A stretch of DNA of 64,000 nucleotides from Rhipicephalus microplus (Eukaryota > Arthropoda > Arachnida > Ixodida > Ixodidae): the NCBI RefSeq assembly GCF_043290135.1, contig NC_134700.1, positions 158,940,053 to 159,004,052 of the forward strand. Reading direction: 5' to 3'. The notes beneath the pieces are model-generated. The model worked only from the letters and a program-made list of their open reading frames with translations, had not been told where the DNA came from and did not search any database. This document shows, piece after piece, positions 22,148 through 31,865 of the stretch. The stretch's first letter is position 1; each line of letters starts with the position of its first letter. Both the position numbers and the translations under genes were made by a program.

Positions 22148-22336
22148 TTGCCTGCGATCGCACCCACTCCGCTTTCGTCGTCCTCGCCGATGGCATCGAA
22201 GCGCGGAAAACAGTACTGTCGGTTAACGATGGAGAAGAAAGCCACCATTATTAAGTTAGTGAAGAGAAAATGCATGCAGCCGACACTGCCTGCGCTGACG
22301 GCACCTGCTGTCGGCTGCATGCATTTTTTTTTTTAA
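22148..22336 (+). pseudogene. N-terminal stub of a Tigger-type transposase
   Basis: The open frame includes the N-terminal start MASKRGKQY and KKATIIKLVK, typical of the psq/CENP-B-type DNA-binding domain, then runs into a junction where 19-bp inverted arms (22267-22285 and 22309-22327) replace the rest of the protein. No DDE domain remains. Confidence 0.6.
22267..22327. repeat. Inverted duplication at the Tigger deletion junction
   Basis: AAAATGCATGCAGCCGACA at 22267-22285 and its perfect inverse at 22309-22327, with a 23-base loop. Confidence 0.9.
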
Positions 22337-22605
22337 CGGCTCTTTTCAGAGCCACCCCACTGATGTTTTGGCAGAGTTCCGAAAGTCTGGTACTTTGACC
22401 TTGACCCTCTTGATCCGAGAAATATCAATGAAATGATGCGTTTTTTTTGCTTGCATTGAAAATTATCAGTAAAATAATGCGTTTTTTTTGCTTGCATTCA
22501 TTTTTTCGGACTGCCCGAATTTCCAGATGGTTTTTCGCTCCTTAGAGGGTCCGAAAAATCGGCAGTTGACTATAGTAGCTCTCCTCTGGCATTTCTAGTA
22601 CCGAC

Positions 22606-22678
22606 GCCATAATCTCCTACTGCTTAGTCTCCAGACCAGGCAGTGGGAGATTCAGACCAGGCAGTAGGAGATTATGGC
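22606..22678. repeat. Inverted duplication at the RTE 5' end
   Basis: GCCATAATCTCCTACTGC at 22606-22623 and its perfect inverse at 22661-22678. In between lies a direct repeat of AGACCAGGCAGTRGGAGATT (22633-22652 and 22654-22673). The left arm is RTE endonuclease coding sequence on the minus strand. Confidence 0.9.
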
Positions 22679-22846
22679 ATTTCAGTGGAGGCAAAATGCA
22701 AGAATGCTCATGTACAGTACCTAACTTTGGCTGCACAGTGAAGAACACTGTGCTCAGAATTGGTCCGAGTAGTCCCATAGCACGATGTGCCTCATAATCC
22801 GATTGTGGTACTGGCTGATTAAGCACCCTGATTAATTTAATTAGAC
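22679..22846 (+). repeat. Degenerate SINE body
   Basis: TTTCAGTGGAGGCAAAATGC, GCTGCACAGTGAAGAACACT, a CCTCATAATCCGATTGTGGT box and a terminal TTAATTTAATTA follow the order of the second common tick SINE type. It is diverged and lacks the tRNA-like head. Confidence 0.55.
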
Positions 22847-22934
22847 TGATGGATTCTGCTCTATGTATGTGTGTGCAGGGTCAAGTTAATGAACGTACTA
22901 GGGGTGTTCAAAGGAAAGGGTACGAAACGACACT

Positions 22935-23260
22935 GCGTTCATAAATGAAGACTATTCAAAGTATACACGTAGGTCTGAGCACAACAATCCCATTGATGAA
23001 CAAGCCAAAGAGTTGCTTGTACGGGAAGTATTTGTGGCTGTGACGAGACCCAGTCTTTCAGAGCATCCTTGCGTTCGTCGTCTGAGTTCAAGCGCATCCC
23101 TTCTAGACGTTTTTTTTTTTTTTGGGCCCAAACACATGGCAATTGCCGGGCAACATGTGCGGACTATAGGGCAGATGGTCAAGCAGCTTGAACTTGACCA
23201 GTTCTGTGGCATGTTTCCCTGAAGACTTGTGGACGTGCCTGGTCTCGGGTCATCAAACCT
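22935..23260 (-). pseudogene. Mariner-type transposase C-terminal relic
   Basis: On the minus strand LLDHLPYSPHMLPGNCHVFGP matches the mariner box HPPYSPDLAPxDYHLFGPLK, with the catalytic Asp lost. It is followed by a stop, NSDDERKDALKDWVSSQP and a WDCC segment, which correspond to the DEEVxxAVxxWLxxQP and RWDKCI tail. At least one frameshift and a stop are present. No terminal repeats were located. A dead DD34D-type element. Confidence 0.7.
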
Positions 23261-24180
23261 TCATGGCCTGCGTGAAAACGGGCACTCCATGTTCTCACGG
23301 ACTTATCGGATGCACTGTCTTTCCTGTATGTGGTCACCATCCAACGATGAATGGTGGCTTGCGTAACACCTTCTGCTGTTAGAAATCAGATAACTTCTTG
23401 TTGCTTCTCAATCCTCGAACTTTGCTATTTGGGTGCCATCGTGTCCTCACACGGTCTGCAGCATGCACTTGCTGCAGATGCACATGCAGGCGCATGTGCA
23501 GGAGAGCCATGCCATGCTCACGCTCTGATCTGCAGTGGGGACTCCAATCGCATCCGTTGACATCTCGCTACCTGCTCCCATCAGGGTTGCTAACCAATTT
23601 TTAGAAGATATTCTGTGTGATGGTTAAGATTATCCTACTTTATCCCACACAGTTTTTTTACTACCCTATTTCTTACCCTACACTTAAAAATAGTGCAATG
23701 CAGTGATAAAAAAAGGTACAGGCTACACCACTGTACCACATGCAGAAGTGCAGTGGCACTGAAGTTGGCAGTGGCTTTGAAAATTAGTTTGGAAAAATTT
23801 CAGAGTGAGTAAAGAACATGTAAGACAGAAGATGGGTAGAGAAAGCATGCTGGTATTTGAATTGGAAGAGGGTTCATTCACAGTTGAGAAAAAAAGCTAG
23901 GAGTCTCATCGGCAAGTATACAGTGGCAGCGTAAGTGATACGGTGACAAAGAGCGTTGAGGCAAATATGGGAGAGGCGGAAAAAACGTATATTGGGTAGC
24001 AGCGATAAAAAAAATGATAAAGTCGGCTCTGGGTGACCATCGAAAGGGTAAGGACGATATAGGCAAAGGTATGCTTTACAATAATCCAGTTCATTAAGTG
24101 AACCTAATTAATGAATGTTAACTGAATTCGACCTTGCTGTTTGAAGCGAGGTCGGGTTGCTTTAGTATGCATAATTGTTA
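23261..24180. other. No recognised gene; low-copy AT-rich sequence
   Basis: Upstream mariner sequence may continue on the minus strand into about 23400 but is too decayed to support. Nothing else was recognised. Confidence 0.3.
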
Positions 24181-24561
24181 AGTGAGATGCAGTGAAGAAG
24201 AGAATTGCACACGTGAGGGAAAGATGAGGAAACTACGGAGCGCATTTTATTGAATGTGCAAACATCCACCCACCCGGGTGTGTGTAAGAGAACTAGCCTA
24301 CCTTTGGGGTTTAGTAACGGCATCGCAAGGGTAAACAGGTCAGAATAGAAATAGGTAAGAGCTGACTGCGGAATTGGTGGTGGAAGAGTAGGCAGATAGC
24401 AAAAGAAAAAGGAAGGAACACCAACAATAATCTACACAAAGGCTCAGGAAGTTGGGCTGTGAATTTAGTGGGTGTTTTTTTTAATAGGATTATAACTTTA
24501 ATTAATTTGTACTAGTTTGTGTTGTAATGTAATAGTCATAATAATAACAATGACAACAAAA

Positions 24562-24642
<81 letters not shown>
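24181..24642 (+). mobile_element. Probable LINE 3' fragment with (TAA)n tail
   Basis: GAAACTACGGAGCGCATTTT and the following 250 bases resemble a non-LTR element 3' end common in ticks, with an ETTERILL-like reading. An AT-rich 3' UTR-like tract runs into a pure (TAA)n array at about 24563-24642. The array may be the LINE tail or an expansion of it. The clade is not determined. Confidence 0.4.
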
Positions 24643-24644
<2 letters not shown>

Positions 24645-25134
24645 TTTTCAGCTTGGTTATGTGCAAGTCGCTGCCCCCGTCATAAAGGAGATGGAAAAAT
24701 AAAGGATTGCCATGGGAAAAACTCGCATGGTCCCTTGGCCCTCACCTAGGATCACTAGAAAGCAAGAACCTTTTTATTTTTTGTCTTCTTCACTGATTGT
24801 ATTGATCACCCCCGCCCTCGAAAGATTGGCGTATTATCTTTTGTGTGGTCGGCTACGTGCTAATTCATGCCCCGGCGGAACCAAATAAAGTTTTTCCCAT
24901 TACATTTCATTCTGCCCTATGCTCGTGACTTGTGAATTAAGACGTAAGCGACCAGTTTTATTTAAAGAAAGATTTAGTTTTCTGGTGTAATTACGAATGT
25001 CACTCTCGGGAATGTTGTGTCAGTCAACCTCCCCTTTCGGTGATCGATGACGAGCAAGAAGTGGAAATTGCTTTACTTCTGATAAGGAAATCCTATCACT
25101 GCCCTACACAGCCCATAAAATTCCAAGAATATTA
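24643..25134. other. No recognisable feature
   Basis: AT-rich sequence between the (TAA)n array and the next repeat; nothing seen. Confidence 0.35.
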
Positions 25135-25395
25135 GGCTTGTGGGAATATTCGAATGCTTTGAATCAAATTTAAATTATCAAAATATTCAAAATGAATTAA
25201 TACATTTATATTAGTCCGCATGTAACCTCCTGCAAAGGTGGTTTCACTATAGTGAAGTGGTGCTAAGCAGTGAAAACACTTATTTATGGAGAATGTGCAT
25301 TGACATGAAGCCCTTCTTCAAGGTTAAATGAAGATATTACCCTCACATCGATTCATTCTTTAAGTTTAAAAGCTTTTTGTGCTGATTTATATGCT
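25135..25395 (+). repeat. Interspersed repeat, plus copy
   Basis: A diverged inverse of 52512-52765. Shared boxes in order: GAATATTCGAATGCTT, CGCATGTAACCTC, GGTGGTTTCACTATAGTGAA, GTGCTAAGC, CAAGGTTAAATGA and TTTAAAAGCTT. No coding potential; family unknown. Confidence 0.65.
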
Positions 25396-25869
25396 CTAGT
25401 TATAGCAAATTTTAAAATGGGACATACTTTACAGGTTATCGCTTGCATTCTACCAAAGTGGTATCCTGCTACCATTGTTTCTACTTTCTTTTAAAGCATG
25501 AATGACATTTACACAGGCCTTGTTTTAATTAAAAGAAATAGTGTACTGGTTAGTTTTTTCATGACAAATATGGTTATCTTTCTCTATAATACTGTATATA
25601 CTCTCATAATGATCACACTTTTTTTCCAAAAAAATTGACTCCAACTTCGGGATGCGATCATTACGTGGGGTAAATTTTTCGTGAAAAAATATTCCGAGCA
25701 CCGAAAACGCAAAAATGTCGCTAATCAGAATTCTTACGATAGCTATCATGAACATAACAAAAAAAAAGTAAATAAAAGCTTACCTTTGTAATAAAATGCA
25801 CGCATTACGCAGGAGCCACATGCATGGCACACTGCCCTTTTATTTTTTACCTCTCTGACCCCATAACGT

Positions 25870-26128
25870 TCATTCAGACTCCGAAGCGTCACTCGCGTCA
25901 GTGTCATCGCCGCGCGATTCCCTGTCGGAACCGGCAGTGTCTTCACTGTCCCACAGAGGCTCATCTTCCAATCCGTCGAGCGCGTTGGAAATGCCAGTCT
26001 TTTTGTAGCTCTTGACGACCACCTCGTCGGAAATGGACCATCTCGTCGGCAGCGTGATTGCCATGCTCTAGCACGTAGTCAAGCGCCTTCAGCTTGAACG
26101 CGGCAGTAAAACTCACATACAGCCCCAT
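25870..26128 (-). pseudogene. Tigger-type transposase, N terminus fused to C terminus by deletion
   Basis: Read on the minus strand from an ATG at 26126-26128, FTAAFKLKALDYVLEHGNHAA is the N-terminal helix-turn-helix of pogo/Tigger transposases. It passes directly into the C-terminal tail WSISDEVVVKSYKKTGISNA and LDGLEDEPLW, which lies one frame over. The central DDE domain is absent. The tail ends with an acidic Asp/Ser-rich stretch and a stop at 25870. Confidence 0.75.
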
Positions 26129-26573
26129 GGTGAAACGGTGCTTCAACAGGCGATCACAAAGCACAAAAAAAAAAAACGTGGTCTCAGGAAAAAAAAAACA
26201 TTGCTGCAGGATGAACACAAGTCGACCAACAGGCAGCTGCCGCTGTAACAGTGCGGGATGTCAAAACAAACATGGCGGCTGACGGAGCGAAGCGACTGCA
26301 TTTTTTTTCTTCTTTTCGTCAGTTATGGAGGTTGTGAGTGCATGTCAGAACAGTTTCTTCCATCTACATAAGGAATGCTTTCATTCAAATCAGTAGATTT
26401 ACCACATTAGCATAGTGATGCCTGCTTTCAGATCATATAAACAATGATAGGCGCGTTCAGCTGCCATAGACATAAAAATACATGGCGGGAATTCAGTGAA
26501 AACTGCAGCATTCGCCCTTACTGCAATTCTAAATGGAACGTTTCTGCTAACGGTGGGCAAAAATTAAGAATAT

Positions 26574-26619
26574 TGTGAGCGCGACAAGTAATTGACTGTT
26601 TATTTTTTTTGATAACAAC
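26574..26619 (+). repeat. 5' LTR remnant of Gypsy element 2
   Basis: 46 bp matching the first bases of the 3' LTR at 31415 (TGTGAGCGCGACAAG, GACTNTTTATTTTTTTTGAT). The remaining 80 or so bases of the LTR are gone. Confidence 0.85.
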
Positions 26620-26627
26620 CCCCAGCC

Positions 26628-27660
26628 ATGGCGGCCCAAGAAAACCCTGGCCCATCTAAACGTCTCCGTCCTGCTGCAGCCACCGCCACCCGCTCCGCCC
26701 AACAACATCGCTTGCGTGATCCACCTGTGTTTTCCGGTCTCCGAGGCGATGATGTCGAAGACTGGATCAAGAACTACGACCTCGTTAGCGATTTGAACAG
26801 GTGGGACAATCCACAGAAGTTGCGCAGCGTCCCATTTTACTTGTCCGATGTTGCGAAAACTTGGTTCTGGAACCACCACTAGGATCTTCCCGACTGGGAC
26901 ACTTTCGAGCAGCAAAATATTTGGTGCCCCTACAGTTCGCACTGAGGCAGCAAGGAAGAAGCTCGCCGAATGCACGCAGCTGCCGGGTGAATCTTGCACC
27001 TCTTATATTGAGGATGTCCTTGCACTGTGCAAGCGCGTTAACACCGGCATGTCTCAGAACAACCAAATACGCCACATTATTGAAGACATCAACACCGTCG
27101 CTTTTAACGCCCTCCCCACGCAAAATTGTGCCACCATCCAGGACGTGATAACCATCTGTCAGCGACTTGACGAGCTTCAGTCTCTTCGCCTTTGCTACGA
27201 TGTTACCGACATTCGTTTGCCTGCACCCCTCGACTTGCGTGCGCTCATTCGCGACATCGTTCGTGAAGAGCTTCACGGGCGCTGCTCTTCGTGTGCTGCG
27301 GAAGTTACTTTCCCTTCTGAAAAAGATAGCTTGCGAGACCTGATTAAACAAGAGATCGCCTCTGCATTGCGTCCGACGTGTTCCAACAGTCCCTGCGTGC
27401 GCCAGACGCGCACGTACGCTGAAGTTGCCGCGTTCTTTGCCGTACCCACCGTTTCTGTGCCTACACCTGCAGACCATACGCCTGTGGCTTCGTTGTCACC
27501 GCCAGTGCGCGCACCGCCTTGCTACGCACCTCAGCGCTCACCTCGACCAGTCTGTTACTACGGTGGCTATCGAGGACATATCGCTCGGTTTTGTTGAAGG
27601 CGCCAACAATACGAGCAACGCAGCTACGCTCCTGAAGAACATAGAAGCTTCTGTCCAATC
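26628..27660 (+). pseudogene. gag of Gypsy element 2 (broken)
   Basis: The ATG at 26628 opens an 84-codon frame (PPVFSGLRGDDVEDWI, KTWFWNHH) closed by TAG at 26880-26882. After DLPDWDTFEQQ the reading moves by one frame near 26915 and continues with AECTQLPGESCTSYIED. The nucleocapsid knuckle near 27552 reads CYYGGYRGHIARFC, so the second Cys has become Gly, followed at once by TGA. An Arg/Ser/Pro-rich tail follows in the same frame. This is the capsid and nucleic-acid binding protein of the particle. Confidence 0.8.
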
Positions 27661-27913
27661 ATGAACTACCTACGACCACCCTCCCGATCATCCTATTACC
27701 GTTCACCGTCTCCTACCTGCCATACCGACATGCCTGGGAATTTCCGTACGTCTCGCCGCAGGTCGCCTTCGCCAGGTCGCCGTTTAGTGTCGCCTCTGCG
27801 GCCCGCCTCCCATTCTATGAACGCCCACGCGGAGAACACCCAATGCAGTTTTAGGAGGGAAAACTGCATCCACAGGACAGCTAACGATTCCTCCAGAGCG
27901 GCCATCGAATTTG

Positions 27914-28228
27914 ATAGTAGTATTTGTAGAAGGTGTACGCTTTGAGGCTCTTGTAGACACCGGCGCTGCCGTTTCGATTATTCGTGCTGATTTTTGTTCC
28001 CGCCTTTGAAAAGTCACCACGCCTTATGGCAGCCCACCGCTACGTGCGGCGACCAACGCTCTCGTTCGTCCACTTGCACAGTGTACTGTTCGTGTCTGCA
28101 TTGAAGGCATTCGTCATCACATCGTTTTCGCGGTATTCCGTGAGTGCACCCACGCTCTCATTCTGGGGTGGGATTTCTTGTCTTCTGCGTCCGCTTTCAT
28201 ATCTTGTCATCAGCTACTCCTGCACCTA
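27914..28228 (+). pseudogene. Aspartic protease of Gypsy element 2
   Basis: The active site FEALVDTGAAVSII is intact at 27956-27967 (DTGA). A TGA follows 12 codons later, after FCSRL. Downstream pieces TTPYGSPPLRAATNALV and the VFRECTHALILGWDFLSS box (normally ILGxDFL) are spread over more than one frame. Confidence 0.7.
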
Positions 28229-28343
28229 AATGCAACTGACTCTTCTCCGCTAACACAATGGATGCATCCGCCTTGTCACCACATCAGATTATGTACTTCG
28301 GCCATACATTGAAGAAATTATAAGTGTTAATTGTACCGACATT

Positions 28344-29925
28344 GTGGATGGTGACGCACTAATTCTCCCTTACGGCCATACCCTACGTAGGCGCATTGTG
28401 ATCACACCAGGGCTTATTCGCTTCTTCGATGGGTCTACCTACTTAATCGCCGTAAATCAAACGCCCGAGTGTGTACTGCTCCCCTGTGCCTCAACAGTAT
28501 CTTGCGCGGTCGACGGTGAGCCTGTTGCGATTGTTACTCTTCCGAACAACCACCACAACGATGTCCCAAGGTTACAATCACTGCCATTCAATGCCTCTTC
28601 CACACTTGTGTCGGCAACCATAAGCACTGACTTAGCACCTGATCAAACTGAAGATTTGCTCGCCCTGTTGAATAGACACCGTTCTCTATTTGACGTGAAC
28701 TCGCCCGCCCTCAGCATGACTACCACCGCTACTCACAGCATCCAGACTGACGGCTCTCGTATTGTACAACGGCGTCAATATCGCGTATCTCAGGCAGAAC
28801 GCAAGACCATCGAGGAAAACGTCTCAGGCATGCTACGACGCAACATCATCAGTCCTTCCTCGAGTCCCTGGTCATCGCCAGTCGTTCTCGTTCAAAATAA
28901 AGATGGGACAGTGCGTTTCTGCGTCGATTACCGTGCGCTAAACAAAATAACGCGCAAGGATGTTTATCCTCTCCCTCTGATCGACCATGCACTGGATTCA
29001 TTACAGGGTGCAGGGTACTTTTCTAGCCTCGACCTTAGGTCAAGCTACTGGCAGATACCAATGTCGGAGTCTGATAAAGTGAAGACCGCCTTTTCAACGC
29101 CAGATGGGTTGTACGAGTTTAATGTGATACCTTTTGGACTCTGTATATGCGCCCGCCACCTTCGAACGCATGATAGACGGCGTATTGCGTGGTTTGAAAT
29201 GGAAAACGTGTCTGTGCTATCTCGATGACATAGTAGTGTTTTCATCCACGTTCTCGCAGCATCTACAATGTCTTGACGAAGTCCTCGCATGCCTTGCAAA
29301 AGCCGGTCTACAGCTTAACACCAACAAATGCACCTTTGCTAGCAAGACAATCAAGGTTCTCGGCCACCTCGTCAGCAAAGAAGGAATTCGGCCGGACCTC
29401 GAGAAGCTTGCCGCCGTCCTCAGTTTTCCTCGACCACTACGTCAAAAGGACCTGCGCAGCTTTCTTGGGTTGCCTTCTTACTTCCAGCGCTTCATACATG
29501 GCTTCGCGGAACTTGCGCCTCTGCTCCATCAACTCCTCGCAAGGAACGTCCCCTTCATTTGGTCGAAGACTGCGAAAGCGCTTTCACGGCATTGAAGCAA
29601 GCCCTCACGTTAGATACGGTACTGTGCCACTTCGGTTCCACCGCACACACCATCCTTCACACCGACGCAAGTAGTCATGGTCTTGGTTCGTTACTCTTGC
29701 AGCGTGACAAAAACACGCGAATGCGTCGTTGCTTACGCAAGCCGTGCTCTTACCGCTCCAGAAAAGAACTACACTATCACCGAGCAGGAGTGCCTTGCTG
29801 TTGTTTGGGCAGTGCAAAGATTCCGACCATATCTTCACGGTCGTCATTTTACCGTCGTGACCGATCATAACGCCCTATGCTGGCTTTCATCGCTGAAAAA
29901 CTTACCGGGTCGCCTCGGTCGCTGA
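28344..29925 (+). pseudogene. Reverse transcriptase and RNase H of Gypsy element 2
   Basis: The fingers and first palm motifs (SSPWSSPVVLVQNKDGTVRF, DYRALNKI, DLRSSYWQI, FNVIPFGL) are open to about 29140. One frameshift leads to the next frame with ATFERMIDGVLRGLKW and the catalytic YLDD at 29218-29229. RNase H follows after another shift with [14 protein letters not shown] and [12 protein letters not shown], then [10 protein letters not shown]. It ends at TGA 29923. Catalytic residues are kept, so inactivation is by frameshift. Confidence 0.85.
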
Positions 29926-31367
29926 GTGCTTCGCTTGCAGGAGCATGATTTCGATGTCGCCTACAGATCTGGGAAGAAGCATCAAGATGCTGATTCTCTA
30001 TCGTGCTGTCCTTTGCCCAGCGGAAGCCACTCACCATCGATACACCAAAACGATTGCACCTCTCCAATCGCAGCGCTAAGTTCATCACCTGCCACCCTAA
30101 CCGTCCTTGTTTCACAACGTGTCGACCCATACTGCCGCACTCTTGTTGACCGCTTGACCAGCTCTACTACTCCTCCAAATGCCAGACTCCATCAACAACT
30201 TAAACAATTTAAGCTTGTCGGTGGTGCTTTATACCGCTACATTTACCACATCGATGGTAACAAGTGGGTACCCGTCATCTCACGTTCTCTGCAACGTGAA
30301 GTTCTGGAAGCCTTTCATGATGATCCAACCGCCGCTCATCTACGCTATCACAAGACTTACGACAAAATACAAAGTCGTTGTTTTTGGCCTGGCCTCTCTT
30401 CAGCCGTCGCTAAGTACGTCGCCTCCTGTGTCCATTGCCAACAGCGAAAACAACCGACAAATGCTCCGGCTGGCTTAATGCAACCTCTTCCTTGTCCCGC
30501 CTCGCCTTTTGAAGTGGTTGGAATCGACTTTTATGGCCCTCTTCCTATATCATCCAATGGGAATCGCTGGGTTGTCACGGCCGTCGACCACCTTACCCGC
30601 TACGCAGAAACAGCTTCTATACCATCTGGGACTGCCACTGAGGTCGCCGATTTCTTTCTTCGCCACATCTTTTTGCGTCATTGAGCTCCACGCATTCTCA
30701 TGAGTGATCGTGGCTAAGCCTTTCTCTCTTTCATTGTCGAGCAAGTTTTGCTGCCTCGAACGCTGTTCACAAGACCACTTCTAGCTACCACCCGCAGACC
30801 AACGGATTGACTGAACGGTTTCGTCGGATGCTATCGGACATGATCGCCGTGTACATTCACCCCAACCACACGAACTGGGATGCAATTTTACCCTTCGTGA
30901 CATTCGCCTATAATACGGCTGCTCAACGCTCTACCAGCTTTTCTCCATTTTTTCTCGTCCATGGTCGCTCGCCGAGTTTCGCTCTGGATGCCTCTTTCCT
31001 TTCGGCCCCTGCACCCTCGAGAGCTCCTTTCTCTGAAGAATTTCTATCTCGTCTCGCACACTGTCGTCACCAGACCCGTGTTAACACCGGCCTCTCTCAA
31101 GTCACTCAAAAGTCTCGCTACGACTCGTCTCGCCGTGCTGCGAGTTTTTTCCCTGGTAATGAACTTCTTCTATGGACTCCACTACGCTTCCCCGGCTTAT
31201 GCGACAAATTCATCAGTCGCTTCATTGGGCCGTACACGGTGGTCGAACAGACATCTGCTGTCAATTACCGCGTTTCTCCTCTTAGCGCTAATCCTGATCA
31301 TCGTTGCCGAGGAACAGAGATAGTGCGTGTATCTCATTTAAAGCCTTATGCGCGATGCATTTCATAA
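29926..31367 (+). pseudogene. Integrase of Gypsy element 2 (two in-frame stops)
   Basis: The frame reads on from RNase H through a KSG..HxDADxLSR-like tether. The zinc-binding HHCC domain is present (FHDDPTAAHLRYHKT, CVHCQQRK), as are the DDE-core motifs VVGIDFYGPLP and MSDRG. TGA at 30682 and TAG at 30717 interrupt the core. The third acidic motif YHPQTNGLTERF is present from about 30790. The C-terminal module includes FIGPYTVVEQ and IVRVSHLKPYA. The stop is TAA at 31365. Confidence 0.85.
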
Positions 31368-31402
31368 TACTGTCAAGCGACCAGGCGGCAGCTTTCACCG
31401 CG

Positions 31403-31414
31403 CGGGGGAATTAG
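31403..31414 (+). promoter_or_regulatory. Polypurine tract of Gypsy element 2
   Basis: CGGGGGAATTAG lies immediately upstream of the 3' LTR start, where plus-strand DNA synthesis is primed in LTR elements. Confidence 0.75.
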
Positions 31415-31541
31415 TGTGAGCGCGACAAGCGAATGACTCTTTATTTTTTTTGATATCATCATCACCTGTACATCTTCATCTGTAAATATCGTCGCCAGTC
31501 TGATTTAGCTTGAGCCTGGCTGAATAATCCGGTTCCTGACA
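31415..31541 (+). repeat. 3' LTR of Gypsy element 2 (127 bp)
   Basis: Bounded by TG and CA (TGTGAGCG to CCTGACA). It is unusually short for a Gypsy LTR. It is followed by the 4-bp target duplication ATAT. Confidence 0.85.
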
Positions 31542-31865
31542 ATATGTTTGGTGCGTGCAGTTGGCGAGTTTCGAAGAGTTATTAACGCAACATGCAACAG
31601 ATAATAAAGGCGATGATCATATGCTAAACTTGGCACACGACATATCATGCTGCAAGTTCGGGATGCGATCATTACAAGGGGAAAAAAAAATCGAATTGAG
31701 ACGACAAAACTTAGGGGTGCGATCATTACGCGAGTGTGATCATTACGGGAGTAAATACGGTAGCATGCATTATATGTACTATTCGAATTCAATCTGAAAT
31801 TATTCAGCCAAAATGACTAATCACTTAGAAATCACTTTCGAACATGAAATTCACTACTGTTGCAC

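Larger units (their letters stand above)
21407..22572 (+). mobile_element. Tigger/pogo-like DNA transposon, internally deleted, inserted in the RTE
   Basis: The ends are inverted repeats: CAGTCAACTGCCGATTTTTC at the left, and the same reading with a first base T in reverse complement at the right (GGCAGTTGACTA), flanked by TA target duplications at 21405-21406 and 22573-22574. Subterminal TTCGGAC boxes recur inward. At 22190-22255 a plus-strand frame reads MASKRGKQYCRLTMEKKATIIK, shown here as motif only, the start of a CENP-B/Tigger-type transposase helix-turn-helix. The rest of the transposase is missing. It is a 1.17-kb non-autonomous deletion derivative. Confidence 0.8.
19038..22678 (-). 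mobile_element. RTE-type LINE, 5'-truncated, interrupted by a Tigger-like element
   Basis: On the minus strand the order is endonuclease, linker, reverse transcriptase, C-terminal domain, then a (TGATGA)n-type 3' end ending near 19038. This 3' tail and the RT motifs (NYRPISLLSVVYKL, GIRQGDTISPMLF, LRFADDIALL) fit the RTE clade. A second copy of its 3' end lies at 35608-36021. The endonuclease is split by a Tigger-like insertion at 21407-22572. The 5' end is truncated inside the endonuclease and carries an inverted duplication (22606-22678). Frameshifts, stops and a palindromic insertion make it inactive. Confidence 0.85.
26574..31541 (+). mobile_element. Ty3/Gypsy LTR retrotransposon 2, inserted in the Tigger element
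   Basis: The element starts TGTGAGCGCGACAAG at 26574 and ends CCTGACA at 31541. The flanking 4-bp duplication is ATAT (26570-26573 and 31542-31545). The order is gag, protease, RT, RNase H, integrase, PPT, 3' LTR. The 5' LTR is cut to about 46 bp and joined almost directly to gag, so the PBS and leader are missing. Lesions: a stop and frameshift in gag, a lost zinc-knuckle Cys, a frameshift in RT, and two in-frame stops in integrase. The protease DTGA and RT YLDD motifs remain. Confidence 0.9.
25590..31762 (-). mobile_element. Tigger/pogo-like transposon split by Gypsy element 2
   Basis: The left end TACTGTATATACTCTCATAA and the reverse complement of the right end, TACCGTATTTACTCCCGTAA, are 29-bp inverted repeats with four mismatches (both continue TGATCACAC), and each carries the TA target duplication. 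Removing the Gypsy insertion (26574-31545) leaves about 1.2 kb. The transposase on the minus strand is reduced to its first residues and its tail. Subterminal GATCATTACG boxes repeat near both ends. Confidence 0.8.
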
